This document shows, piece after piece, positions 10,801 through 22,106 of a stretch of 64,000 bases of DNA. The position numbers and the translations under genes are program-made. The DNA comes from Dillenia suffruticosa (lineage: Eukaryota; Streptophyta; Magnoliopsida; Dilleniales; Dilleniaceae): positions 36,582,261-36,646,260 of the forward strand of contig JAVTVX010000012.1 in assembly GCA_033439265.1 (NCBI GenBank). The letters run 5' to 3'. The first letter of the stretch is position 1. The number at the start of each line of letters is the position of its first letter. The notes beneath the pieces are model-generated. The model was not told the DNA's origin, made no database searches, and saw only the letters and a program-made list of their open reading frames with translations.

Positions 10801-11992
10801 AAAAGCAATTGTTATCGGATGTGAACTTTTGAACAGACAACAAATTTTTAACAATTTTAGGAACGTGTAGAACAGAGTTCAATGCAAGCTTACCACCTGC
10901 CGAAGGGATAGAAGTCATACCAGTATTAGCAATCTGAAGCCCTTGGCCATTACCGACATGAAGAGTGTCAGTACCACGATATTCATCACTTATCTGTAGA
11001 GTAGATAGATCAGGAGTGATGTGGTTGGTGGCGCCAGTATCGGGTATCCAAACAGGTTGTGAGACATGGCCACCATAGCCATGAGGTGCGGATTGTTGAG
11101 GACCAGCATAGGAGTAGTTGGCTTGCCGTACGAAGGAGGGCTGGGAAGAGGTCTGCCTGGAATAACGCTGACGACACCGATCGGCTGTATGGTTACGCCA
11201 GCCACAGATTTGGCAAGGTGCACGAGGGCGACGTTGAAAACTAAAATTGGAGGATGCAGTAGCCGCTTGGCGTTGCGGGGTAGGTAGTAAGGGAGCAGCA
11301 GAAGTGCGCATAGCAACATGAGCAAGAGGTGGATCTTGCGTAGCTTTGAGCAGTATTTCATGAGCCACGAGTTGAGCATGGAGTTCGTAGAAGGGCACAG
11401 GATCAGGGCGAAGATTCAATGCAGTAATAATACTGTGAAAGTCACTTCCAATATTGCGATAAATAATTGCATTAAATTCAGCGGATGAAAGGGGGCGACC
11501 AGCAGTGCTGAGTTCATCAGCCAAGGCCTTGGCACGTTGCAAATAGGTTGAAACAGAAAGATCATTCCGCTTAAACTCCTGTAATTCAATGTGGAGTTGT
11601 AGTTGACGATTTTGCGAAATCGATCCAAACGCACGAGCTAGCGCTTCCCATACAGCAAAGGACGATGAAAGATTAATGATATAGGAGAAAATATCTTCGG
11701 TGAGAGAGGAGAGAATCCAAGACAAGAGAAGTTGGTCTTTTCTAAACCAAAGATCATATTCAGGATTTGGGATTTGGGTGATTGGAGTCGTTGTTGAGGC
11801 AATAGTCTGAGGAGGAGCAGTGGAGGTACCATCGATGAAGCCATAGAGATTCTGATAATGAAGGAGTGGGATGAATTGAGCCCGCCATGCTAGGTAGTTT
11901 CTGCCATTGAGTTTGATAGAGAATGTATGGGTAGAAGATGATGAGAGAGCAGGTGTAGAAGTGGTGGAGGCAGAGACAAGTTGAGTAGCCAT
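7812..11992 (-). pseudogene. copia gag-pol polyprotein with four stops and one frameshift
   Basis: The frame probably starts at ATG 11992 (MATQLVSAS), 20 codons after an upstream in-frame ATG at 12052 that overlaps the LTR edge. In order it encodes a gag domain with a zinc knuckle (CQICGWRNHTADRC, near 11200), a protease with WIPDTGATNH, a pre-integrase HHCC region (HERLGHQN), and an integrase with Asp (SDVWGP), Asp (HSDWGGEY) and Glu (GTSERK). Reverse transcriptase with YVDDIL follows from 9253, then RNase H with a C-terminal ADILTKPL. In-frame stops lie at 9758-9760, 9257-9259, 8456-8458 and 8163-8165. A frameshift falls in a seven-C run at 8259-8265. Each stop could arise from one C-to-T or G-to-A change, as expected for a methylated element. 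Confidence 0.93.
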
Positions 11993-12034
11993 GAGTGAAG
12001 AGGAAGGGTTTGAAAAAAATTGTTTAGAGCAAAA

Positions 12035-12046
12035 GCTCTGATACCA
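12035..12046 (-). other. Primer binding site, initiator tRNA-Met
   Basis: TGGTATCAGAGC on the minus strand, directly next to the 5' LTR. It is complementary to the 3' end of plant initiator tRNA-Met, the usual primer of plant copia elements. Confidence 0.93.
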
Positions 12047-12327
12047 TGTCAAAACTCAGAGTTTGGAAAGTGAATTTTTATATATTGAATTCCTTTGACA
12101 TTGATGAATATATATACAAACATCATAGTTATGAGTTGATACTGCAATCCCACTAATTATGGGAAGACCAATCCCACTAATTATGGGATTACAGGAAGAG
12201 CACTAATATAGAAGTTCCACTAATTATGGGAAGAGCACTAATATAGGAACTCCATTAATTATGGGAAGACCAATAATATAGGAGCTAAATCAGGTCATCT
12301 ATTTACAAGAGAATATGAGCCTTAACA
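12047..12327 (-). repeat. 5' LTR of the copia element
   Basis: 281 bp, TG...CA ends, two substitutions from the 3' LTR. It is followed by the target duplication CAGAG at 12328-12332. Confidence 0.96.
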
Positions 12328-12332
12328 CAGAG

Positions 12333-13314
12333 GAATGACAAAAATGTTGTTAACTGCAATAAAGAAAAAAGACAATTTCAGTCTAGAATAAATCAACCCT
12401 ATTCGGGTGCGATTCTTTGATGTCTATCAATTTCATAATTAAAAAATGTGCTTACAAGTAATAAATAAAAATAAAATCCAATAATAAACATGAAATAATT
12501 TATGTTATAATTCAAAATGATAATAAAACACTTCAATCATTAATTGATTAGTTGTTGAATGATACTAAATTTAAATTACCCACTTTTAATAATAGAGTAT
12601 TTGGTAGTCGATGTCAAGTGTTGAAGAGTCTCCCTATGTGTTGATGCATCTTGCTCTTGCCATTGCTTTTCTCTTGATAACCATTCAAGCGATATCTACC
12701 AGAAGATAACTTCATTTAGTCTCCTTTCTTTCATTTTTTAAGTCATGGGATATCTCTTTGATCCAACTCTACCCTAGTTCCTGTGGTGGATTTAAGTCGG
12801 TTTCTAATTATAGTTTGTACGCTTCTTTTGTTTTTTGTCCAGTGTAAGTGTCAAGAGGATGATTGAATCTCTAAAACAAAATATCTATATATGAGAACTA
12901 AATAATATAAGAATTGTTCTCACATTATTTATTATTTTTCTTCTTTGAGAAACTAATTGTGTCATTCAGTTAAACCGCAATAAGATGAATTGATGATTGT
13001 GGTAAGAGGCCCACGAATTGACTATAACCAAATTAATATCACCACCCCATTTCCTTTCTGACGAGAAAGCAGGTAATTTCTCATTAGGGAAGAAATAGAG
13101 AAAAAAAATTATATTTTTAGCAACTACATTTTTTTTTTCCGATTACAAGGGCAGTCCATGAGCCTAGTAAAAATAAGGGGAAATAGATAAAGGGTATGAC
13201 AACTTCTATATGTGAGAATTGAATTCAAAATCTTTTGAATCCAAATTGAACACAAATGTCATTTCATTAACTTTCAGTTTTATACAATTATAGAGTTTGT
13301 GTAATTGGTAAAGC
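12333..13314. other. Intergenic continuation of segment A
   Basis: No gene. It resumes the unit sequence after the copia insertion. At about 12357-12370 it reads CAATAAAGAAAAAAGAC, the site that carries the LINE fragment in B, C and D, so A shows the empty LINE site. A diverged SINE-like piece with a T-run lies near 13125-13250. Its B-box-like motif (ATTCAATTCTC on the minus strand) and body match 27640-27760, 35270-35395 and 48165-48275; no target duplication was found for it. Confidence 0.55.
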
Positions 13315-13754
13315 TCATAAATAATTGCACTTGGCATGGACACAAAAGTCCCCTCTCTTGCACTTGGTATAGAACCCACCACAATGTTTTTTATCCAGAA
13401 ACGTGTTTACACAATTCCCTTGGCAACAAATTTGGGGTTACTTGCACTTGTGTCCACACATTCCATGATTCAAACTATCATTCATCGCATTAACATACTT
13501 TGACCATCTTTTGAATGACAAATCCTTGGAAATTTATCACATGTCATACTGGTTCTTTATCTAGTAATTTGTTGCAAGAGAAAGCAGCTTGAACCCTTTA
13601 ATGATATGGCTGGTGTGACGTTACCAGGCTTGTTTAAGCCTAAGCCTATGTCAACATTCTCGAAATGATTTAGTGCCTCTATGGGTCTAACAATGCAGGT
13701 GTTGAAAGTATGAACAAGAAGATGAGTATTTTGTGATTTTATGATGACCATCAT
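13315..13754 (-). pseudogene. STIG1-like pseudogene V (copy A)
   Basis: The first 60 or so codons give a damaged signal-peptide region and a spacer (IEALNHFENVDIGLGLNKPG) ending LLQQITR at a stop. Downstream on the same strand, in other frames, come MTCDKFPRIC, MNDSLNHGMCGHKC, PQICCQGNC, HCGGFY and KCKRGDFC, which are STIG1-type cysteine motifs in the right order. Stops and frameshifts separate them, and the SPGPDCC block is missing. This is a third STIG1-like lineage besides the intact gene and pseudogene R. Copies remain in C and D; B has lost it. Confidence 0.75.
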
Positions 13755-14249
13755 GAGCCAAATCCCTGATGAAAAAGATTCAACTTCTATATTAGTAATG
13801 TTTGAACGTCTTATATTAAACTAAAATACGAACGGGGACCCTTTAGAATGTTTGGTAAACAAACAATGATCAATGCAAATGATTACCCATATAGCTGGCA
13901 AAGGTGCATCTCCCCCTTGTAAGGTCTTTGATTCAGCATTTCTCACTTGGGTAAGCCCATTTAATCAGAAGAGTTTATAAGATTATAAATAATCTTTACT
14001 GTCTATATAATAAAACTAAGATTGTTAATTTCATTCGATTCTGATTTACAAGAATAGATTTCATCTTTCTTTGCATTTTCAAATCAACCATGTTTTTATA
14101 TATCATTCTGATATAAAATTGTAATGTTAAAAAAAAATAGACGAAAATTTTGAATTCCTTATTTGAAGAATCTAAATCCTAATTTTTGATTTTATCGGTT
14201 TTTCTTTACTTCAACAGACTTGTCTTCCTTTCTGTTTTATTTCTACCAA

Positions 14250-14474
14250 CTAAGAAATTCTGTAAATCAAAGCAATCCCAAACCTAGCAATATGTTGCAA
14301 GAGAAAGCGGTTTGAACCCTTTAATGATATGGCTGGTTTGAGGTCACCAGGCTTGTTTAAGCCTAAGCCTATGTCATCATTCACGAAATGATTTAGTGCC
14401 TCGATGGGGGCTAACAATGCAGGTGTTGAAAGTATGAACAAGAAAATGAGTCTTTGTGATTTCATGACAATCAT
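14250..14474 (-). pseudogene. STIG1-like pseudogene W, amino-terminal fragment (copy A)
   Basis: ATG at 14474 opens a readable signal peptide (MIVMKSQRLIFLFILSTPAL) and the same spacer as V (ALNHFVNDDIGLGLNKPGD), ending near LLQHIAR. No cysteine domain follows. The sequence passes into DNA that matches the far upstream region of the STIG1 gene (compare 14040-14280 with 6850-7110) and stops. It is a truncated fusion product of recombination between paralogues. Translation would give a secreted peptide of about 50 residues without cysteines; there is no evidence that it is made. Confidence 0.65.
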
Positions 14475-14499
14475 GATGAGCCAAATCCCTGATAAAAAA

Positions 14500-16190
14500 A
14501 AAAGATTCAACTTCTCTATTAGTAATGTTTGAACATCTTGTATTAAACCAAAATACTAATGTGTAAGAAAAGACCTGTTACTATAGATAGATTTAAGTTA
14601 GCTTCACTAATGGTATAATAAAAGATTCTTCCTTATCAAAGTAAAATTTCTCACTTGCTCAAATTTGACAGCAGCGTTGGGGCTTATTTTCTAGAGGAGA
14701 CAAGTGGTAGAGATTTTGACGAGACCATGCATTTATGCGGAGATTTCTGTGAGGAAAGTTAACAAAAGGGGAATGAAGTATCCATTTCGTAGTTTTTTTT
14801 CGGTTTTTTTTTTTATTATTTTTTATTTTTATAAGGAGAAACCTTATCAAATAAATTCTCTTCTTTTTAAAAATAATTTTTTTATGAATAAAAATTTTTA
14901 AAATAACATTAAAAAAAGCTTTTGGGAGGAGTTTTTTTTCTCCTTATTTTTTATACGCCAGATTTTTAAAAAATATATTTCTTTTTATTCCATTTATATT
15001 TTTACTTGAACAATATAAAATTTTAAATATATTCGTACCATAAATTCATTTACCCTCGTGTTCATAGATTCTCTCTCTTTAACTTTAATTTTTAATTTTT
15101 AACTTTTAACTTTATTTCAAAAACTATGAAATCAGTTTATTTTTAAAAATAATAACAAATAACTTTCAATTTTATTTTAAAAATTATTAATTTGTATTTC
15201 TCCTTATAAAGATAAGAAAATTAAAAAAAAAAAAAAGAACTTTACCAAATGGGTTCAAAGATATATGCTTTACTTTTGGTGTGTGGTCTCAACTCATAAC
15301 CTACTTGTAAAACACTAAATGTATGAGTATGCAAATTGATTATAGAGAGAAGAAAGTTGGCTACCCTTTAACTCTGTCTTTCCCACTCCCCGATTTATGG
15401 AGAAAAAGTTATTGTTAACTCGCACCGTCCTCCTCACCTTGTAAATTTCTCAAATTAGACTCTCCCTATGTACCCAATTAAAAATAAAGGGGAAAATCTG
15501 AGTTGTCGATCGTCCAAAAGATATCGATGTAGCTATTTTCTTTGAATTAACATAGAATTTTTTTATTTGAGTTATAGTTTTATCTTGTAGTAGAAATAAA
15601 TATTAATGAAGCAAAAATATTAGACCTTAACCCCCCACTCCCCAAGAAGGAAACCCAGTTTCTAATTAATGAAGATATGTCAAAACTGAAAATACAATGT
15701 GAAATAACCTAGGAAACAAATATTAAAATTCTAAACATCTTCCTAAAGATAAATAGAAAGAAATTGGAGGAAAATGGCCAAAAAAAAAAAAAAAAGGCTA
15801 AACCGAAACGCCCCATTAACCCTGGAGAATTTCCCAGGTAGAAGTTTCACACTCTCAGATCCCGAGCCGCGCGGCAATTGCTAGGGATCCCCCAACAATC
15901 TGGCTTGTGTTCTTTCCCTTTTAGTAACTGTGTTGAGTCCATTTCCATGATGCTTGTTATTTATTTATTTAATTTGAGTTTGACTGTGTCAGAACATAGG
16001 CTAATTATTACTTTTCTAGATCAATTGTCCGGCAACAATTGCGATACCTTTTTCTTTCAAATCATGGTTCAATGCTATCAGCCTCATATTTATTATTATT
16101 ATTTTTTTTAACAAGCCTCGTAGTCATCCCACTGGAGCAACTTTCTGAATATGGCTGAGACTAGTCAATTATTCAATTATTAGTCTAAAA
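14500..16190. repeat. Inter-unit segment between A and B
   Basis: No gene recognised. AT-rich, with a short GC-richer patch near 15800-15900 (GATCCCGAGCCGCGCGGCAA) that has no clear coding pattern. It recurs at 36600-38313 almost unchanged and in part at 49500-50521, where similarity stops after GAGTTGTC. It is missing between B and C. Confidence 0.65.
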
Positions 16191-16570
16191 AAGCCATAGC
16201 TGGTTCCAAATTTCAATAGATTAGTCAAGTTGAAAGCCATGGTCTAATACTCTGAAAAAAAAAAAAAAACCCTATAGGAGAACTTGCTTATCTGTCACAT
16301 AGTCTATACTAGACTTCTTAATTCTGTCTCACGCCATGCTACTAGAAACCTTGACATGAAATATGATAAAATGGTAAATTTTAAAAATATTGTATGAAGT
16401 AACATATAATTGTAAAAATATCACTTGCTCTATTTTAATTCTATGTAGTAAACATGATAAAACGGTAAAATTTTAAATATATAATTTTTAAAATTTTTAA
16501 AAATTTTGAATCTGAAGGTAACATAAAGCAAAATATGCCACTAGATTTAATGGGTTTGGAACAAAATCCG

Positions 16571-16594
16571 AGAGAGAGAGAGAGAGAGAGAGAG
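16571..16594. repeat. (GA)n microsatellite
   Basis: Short GA run beside the OPR exon-1 fragment of segment B; shorter than in A and C. Confidence 0.9.
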
Positions 16595-16596
16595 AT

Positions 16597-16728
16597 GTGA
16601 GAAAGATAAAATTTGCCCATTTTGTAAGGAGTGAGGAGAGGAATGGTTGGGGGTGTGGTGGCAGCCATGAGTAGCTTCTCCTCTTTTCTCTTCTCCAAAA
16701 TTGTCTACCCTTAGTCTCTTATTTATAG
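16597..16728 (-). pseudogene. Truncated OPR-like promoter and first exon (copy B)
   Basis: Same structure as in A: TATAAATA at 16720-16728, ATG at 16668, then 24 OPR-like codons up to YLSH, then CT repeats. No OPR body follows. Confidence 0.7.
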
Positions 16729-16925
16729 AAGGAAACAATTACGACCAACACAAGAATCAATTGGCAGTACCATGTGTCATGTGACATGAGTCTTTCCAAC
16801 TCCAGAGGAACTTCCCGGAGCGAACGCTGAGCTTAGTCTTCTAAGTTAGAACAAGACTTCTATGATATAATCTTTGTTAGAATTATAAAAATTATAAATT
16901 GAATTTTGAACGTAACAAATTGATC

Positions 16926-17977
16926 CACTACTAGAAAATAAGATATTAGTGACGGAAATATCAATCGTAGAAAATAAAAAATCTGTCGCTAATTTATCGA
17001 CGGAAAAACATTCGTCGCTAAACTATCAGCGAAAGAAATTTTTCGTCACTAATCCGTCACTGATAACAAAAGTATCAGCGATAAAAATTTTCTGTAATTG
17101 ATTTTTGGCGCTTGGCTGAGCGTGCACGGGCCTGGGCTCCTGCACACGCCTGCCTGCACCCCTGCACGTGCACGCGCCCCGCCTGCTGCCCTCTTTTTGT
17201 TTTTGCGAAAATTACCTTCACTTAGAATCAAACCAGAATGTAGACAATGATGTTTGAGTGTTACAACCACCGAACCATAATGTCTTTGTGAAGCATTTTT
17301 ATTTTTTTATTATTATTATCTAACTTTTATTTTTTTTATAATATTTATCTCACTCTCACATAATAAAATTAAAAAATAATAAAAATAAAGAAAAGAATTA
17401 TAAAATAATAAAAGAAAAGAAAATATAAAATAATTATAAAATATAAAAATAAAATAAAAAAGAGAATTATAAAATAATAAAATAAAAAATAAAATAAAAT
17501 AAAAAAGGAACTATTAGCGATGCAAAATTTCAGTCATTGATATTTCCTTTTTTTATTTTTTCTTTTACCTTTGAATATTATTAGCAACGGATTTTTTCCG
17601 TCATTAAAAAATCCATCATTAATCGGTAACTACTGATAGTTTTTCTTCTTTTTTTTTTTTTTAATTTTGGACTGCTATCAGCAATGGATTTTTTTGCGAT
17701 GAAAAAAATCTATCGCTCATAGTTTTACATATTTTCTTTTTTTATTTTTTAACATCAGCGACGGATTTTTTCCGTCACTAATAGTTTTTCTTTTTTTATT
17801 TTATTTTATTATTTCCTTCAACCCCTATCGGCGAGGGATTAATGACGGATTTTTTAGCGACAGAAAAAATCTATCGCTAATCTGTCAATAACCCGTCCCT
17901 CGTTAATCAATCGCTATTTACGATAAATTTTTTTCTATCAGTAATTTCTGTCGTTGAAATTGTATTTTTTAGTAGTG
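16926..17977. mobile_element. CACTA-like non-autonomous transposon F1 (copy B)
   Basis: A 1052-bp element. The ends are CACTACTAGAAAATA and, inverted, CACTACTAAAAAATA, flanked by a 3-bp target duplication ATC (16923-16925, 17978-17980). Many subterminal copies of a GTCGCTAA/AGCGACGGA-type motif fill both sides. There is no transposase, so it would need a partner element. A GC-rich patch (17105-17190) adjoins a segment with tRNA-like A-box (17267-17277) and B-box (17224-17234) motifs on the minus strand. Copies sit at the same place in C and D. The corresponding area of A lacks it together with about 300 bp of flank. Confidence 0.85.
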
Positions 17978-18165
17978 ATCGATATCATGCGGGGTGAATG
18001 AGTTACAATTCACATCATAATAATGATGTGAATTCTTTGAAGAATTAAAAATTGTTGTACATTTCCTTTGGCATAATTTATTCGGAGAATTAATGGATGA
18101 AGAATATAATGGCATATGAAGCAGCGATCGAACCTTCACATTCTTTCCAATTCATAGAAAAAAAT

Positions 18166-19027
18166 ATGGTTAATGATGATGATGAGTTTATTTTAAGATG
18201 ATTAATTATAGTTTAAATAAAGATTTTTCCATGTCTCTAGATTTCCATAATACTATCAAATTTGTCAAAATCCTAATAAGTAATTAGGCTATTTATTTTT
18301 TTTCGAGTAATATTATATAAACCAAATAAATTAAAATTCAAAAGAATCAAATATTATACAATAATTCATGTTAACTAAAAATTAATAGTTTTCAAAAAAA
18401 AAAATAAAAATAAAAGATAGACTGTTATATAAAATTCAGATTATTTTTATCTCTCCCACATTACTTTTTATCCTCTCTAACTAGGCATAGAATAAAAGAA
18501 AATTTGCAAATCATTATAAAAACATTCCCACCAATGTACTATGATTTACTTCTTTTGAGCCTCATATGACTCCAAACACAAAAAGTATACATAATGCATA
18601 TATCGCATGACAATCATATCAATTCTCCCTTATTTCACACATTATTATAGAGAGATACAAAACATACACAATTAATATATATATATATATACTATATTAT
18701 AATATAAATATACGAATTTATATATATGGTAAACAGGCCTGAAATAGGCAAATAGCCTACCTAAACATACACTGTTTGTTATAATATAAATAAATTAGTA
18801 TATGTAGTGCTAAAATTTTATAATATACTATATTATATATAGTGTAATATAAAATATAAAACATAGTTTTCATATGTAATGTATAATGCATAATATACTT
18901 TTTAATATATATTATATATTATATATACATTATATAATATACTAATTAATAAGTATATAATTAATTCAGATTATTTTTATATATACTAATATATATATCT
19001 ATATGTATGTCTAAATTGTGCACGAGA
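18166..19027. other. AT-rich block of segment B
   Basis: Same block as 2100-2997: a short GAT run, a TA run near 18677 and TATA palindromes. No gene. Confidence 0.6.
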
Positions 19028-20431
19028 CACTATTAGAAAACACGTCATCAGTGACAGAAATTTTCATCGCTAAAAGTAAAAAATTCGTCGCTAAAGAGTA
19101 TTAGCGATGAATTTTTCTGTCATTAAATACGTCGCTAAAAATTATCTCGTTAATTTTTACCGACTAAATTCAATCCGTTGTTGATATTAGAGACAAATTA
19201 GAGACGGATTTTTCCATCACTAATCCTATCCGTGACTAATCTGTTGTTGATAGAAGAAAATATGAAAAAAAAAATCATCGACCGATTAGCGACGAACTTT
19301 TTTCGTCACTAAATTCTGTCACTAATCTGTCGCTGATAATACACTATTAAATTCCGTCACTAATCTGTCGCTGATAATTCACTATTAACGATGGATTTTA
19401 TCCGTCGCTAATTCTGAAACCCTCACGTGCCGGCACATGCCCAAAAGAGCTCCATGCCTGCACCCACACGCCTACTCACCGATTTCACGCGCCCATGCGC
19501 CTTGAGTCATGCACGCGCCACCACTCGCGCTGCACTCCCGCCTACGAGCCCGCCCGCCCTACATTATTTCTGCAAAAAATGTAACCAGATGGAATCGAAC
19601 CCATCGACGTTGCTAATATGCTCTCCGACCACTATGCCACTTTGTTATTGTGTGATAACTTTTTTTTTATTATTATAGAAGTTTTACTTTTCTTAATATT
19701 AACCTTACTCTCATTTTATCTCTCTTATCTCTCTTTTTTCTCCTTTACTTTGGTGTAATTTTTTTCATTGAAAATTCTTATTAAATTTTTCTAACCGTTT
19801 AAATTTAATATTGATTAAATTTGTACTAAAAACAATTTTTAAAATATTTCTTTGATTAATTAAGATAGAATAACAAATTATTTTTTTATTTACCTATTAA
19901 ATTGAATAATAAAATAATAGAATAAAAGAAAAAAGAAAATAAATAAAAGAAAAAAGAAAAAGAATTATAAAATAATAAAAGAGAAGAAAAAAAATCCGTA
20001 GCTAATCCATCTGAAATCCATCGCTAAAATTTTCATCGGTAATCCATAACTAATCCGTCGCTTATAGGTTTACAAAAAAATTTAAAAAAATTTAAAAATT
20101 TAAAAAAAAAATTAAAAATTTAAAAAATTTTAAAAATTTAAAAAATTTTAAAAATTTTAAAAATTTTAAAAATTTAAAAATTTTAAAAATTTTAAAAAAT
20201 TTGTTAGTAAAATTTTCGTCGATAATCTATCGGTAAAATTTTCGTCGGTAATCTTCCGTTGTTGATAGGTTTACAATTTTTTTTTTGCTTTTTTTTAACT
20301 GTAGATCATTATAGGGATGGATTAGTGACGGAAATATTTCCGTCAGTAATCTCTCAGAATTATATCCGATGGTAATCCGTCATAATTCCGTTAATAATTT
20401 TTCGTCATTGATACCGTGTTTTATTATAGTA
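19028..20431. mobile_element. CACTA-like non-autonomous transposon F2 (copy B)
   Basis: Ends are CACTATTAGAAAACACG and, inverted, TACTATAATAAAACACGG, the latter with its terminal base changed. The interior is full of GTCGCTAA/AGCGACGGA-type motifs and has no transposase. At 19420-19560 a GC-rich patch is followed by a minus-strand pair of Pol III-like motifs: A-box TGGCATAGTGG and B-box GGTTCGATTCC (about 19591-19639). Near 20070-20190 is a simple AAATTTTTAAA array. Flanking triplets AGA/AAG look like a decayed 3-bp target duplication. Segment A has the matching empty site near 2985-2995. Confidence 0.8.
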
Positions 20432-20939
20432 AAGGTTTCTTATAGAGAGATATTTGACAACTTGGACCAAAACTTATAAAACTTTTAAAGTGTTGGACCA
20501 ATCAGAGAACGAGTGCTGAGTGTAAGAAAGGAGAATCAGACATCTTAGTGATATTTTCTATGCTTGATGCCGACATTATTAGACCTTTCATGGAGAGAGA
20601 ATGGTAGAAGAGAAATAACAAAAAGGTAAAGAGTAAACTCAGAGGAAAACCCCGCCCCCGGGGGGGGGGGTGCAAACTGGTGAACTGCATGGCTTTTAAC
20701 TATGTTTTCGTGATTTAATTCTCACAACTGGTGTCTGGCTTAGCAAAATTAATTTATTATTTATAAAATAAATCAAATGTGATGCATATAAATTCAAATA
20801 AAATTAATCACAGTTAAATCTTGACTTATTACAATGAATTCTCAGCAGTTGAAAATGCCTTTATCGGTCACACATACATGCAACAGTCAACTGGGTGGGA
20901 ATTACTCCGAAGAAGGACATATCTTTCTATTCTAAGCAG
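20432..20939. other. Intergenic between F2 and pseudogene R
   Basis: No gene. It corresponds to 3100-3819 of segment A but has only one copy of the ~200-bp repeat and no SINE. A short G-run (CCCCCGGGGGGG, near 20655) is present. Confidence 0.5.
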
Positions 20940-21286
20940 GGTTGCACATGCCAAGAGAATACATATCACCCTTTTGGCACTTGGTTGTCACAACCCCCAC
21001 AATGTTCCTTATCATTATTAGGGTTAACACAAGCGCCTTTGTAACTAGTCTCAGAGTGTTTGCATTTCTTCCCATACATTCCATAATTTTGTCTGTCTGT
21101 TATCACTTTCACACATTTCTTTTTGCATGTCATTTTGGCTGTTGGAGGACTAGAAATCTTGTAGCCCCTCCCCCCTACTGAGGGAAATTCTTGTGTCGAT
21201 GGACCCGAATCAAAATCCTCATTTTCATGTTCATCTATTATGGTTTCTTCCTCATCTAGAAATCTACTAGCCCCCCTTAGTGAGGA
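20940..21286 (-). pseudogene. STIG1-like pseudogene R (copy B)
   Basis: Same paralogue as 3820-4226, more decayed. The block coding CRAKGSPGPDGC has been deleted between two TGCAA repeats, giving TAKMTCKKKC directly. Some cysteines are replaced by Tyr or Ser, and a premature stop follows. It has no signal peptide. Confidence 0.7.
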
Positions 21287-22106
21287 AAATAAACGTTTTT
21301 TTTTTATTTTAATTAAAATGTTATGAATAAAATAAATATAAATTAAGATAAATTGAGATAACCAAACTTAGGAGCCATTAGCCAGTCTTTTGTGTTTTTG
21401 CTCTTGAAATGTACGGAAAACTTGGAGTTCAATTATTACAAGAATAATGCAGCTTTAGAAATCGGACTACTAAAAATTTTTTACTACCTTTGAGAACGGG
21501 TAAATTTTGAAAACGTATAGACATATGTTCCAAATGCGTCTAGTGTTTCTCCACCAGAAGTTTGAGCTAGTTAGGTATTTGGGGTCTAAAACCACCAACC
21601 TGTCCTGGGAGATGGGAATTTGGAGACATAAGAATACTTACAATTACCCCCTTTATACGTTATTAAAAAATTAAAATTTTTCAAATTTGAATCAATCAAA
21701 ATATTCTTCTCCCTCTCTGACAAGGCATTAAAAAGTGCAAATCATTATAAAAGTAGAAAGGCAAATTTAACTTTATAATAATATTTTTACCACTGTATAT
21801 GATTAATTCCTTTTGAGCCTCCACACACGACTCCAGATACCAAAAATACATAAAGATATACTGTGTATATATCGCGCAACAATCACACCAATTCCCCCTT
21901 CTTGCACCTACAATGTGCTCAAATGCAGGCCAAATACAATCACCGATTCTTTTTGAGCGTTAATAAGCTCCAAACCAAAAAATGGAAAGAAAAAAAGAAA
22001 AAACAAAATAATAAAGAGATACACACCATGCTGAAGGAAGTTTCTCATGGACGACCGGTAGAATTCCACAGGTATCAATACCGATAAAAACGATAAGAAA
22101 AACGGT
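21287..22106. other. Intergenic, downstream of STIG1-like gene B
   Basis: No gene; matches 4227-5057. Likely 3' untranslated region close to the gene, otherwise AT-rich spacer. Confidence 0.5.

Larger units (their letters stand above)
7524..12327 (-). mobile_element. Ty1/copia LTR retrotransposon, complete but inactivated
   Basis: A full-length element of about 4.8 kb on the minus strand. It has two 281-bp LTRs (TG...CA ends), an initiator tRNA-Met primer site next to the 5' LTR, a purine tract next to the 3' LTR and a single gag-pol frame between them. The 5-bp target duplication CAGAG lies at 7519-7523 and 12328-12332. Segments C and D show the uninterrupted target (GATCAGAGGAAAGAC near 33745 and 46640). 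The LTRs differ at only two positions, so insertion is recent. The polyprotein carries stops and a frameshift, so it cannot move by itself. Confidence 0.97.
1240..16190. repeat. Tandem segment A of the STIG1 array
   Basis: First of four related segments. In order it holds the OPR exon-1 fragment, an AT-rich block, STIG1-like pseudogene R, the STIG1-like gene, its 1.9-kb upstream region interrupted by a copia element, pseudogenes V and W, and an inter-unit segment (14500-16190). It differs most from the other three. It lacks the LINE fragment, the CACTA-like elements F1 and F2, and about 1.36 kb around F1. It has a private copia insertion and an 82-bp tandem duplication. Boundaries are approximate, set where similarity to the other segments begins or ends by eye. 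Confidence 0.8.

Noticed and set aside
17049..17270. GC-rich open frames inside the CACTA-like elements (also 19427-19678, 28561-28782, 39172-39393 and 41550-41801)
   Set aside because: They lie in the GC patch and tRNA-like part of non-autonomous elements, have no domain and no codon pattern, and are kept only by duplication.
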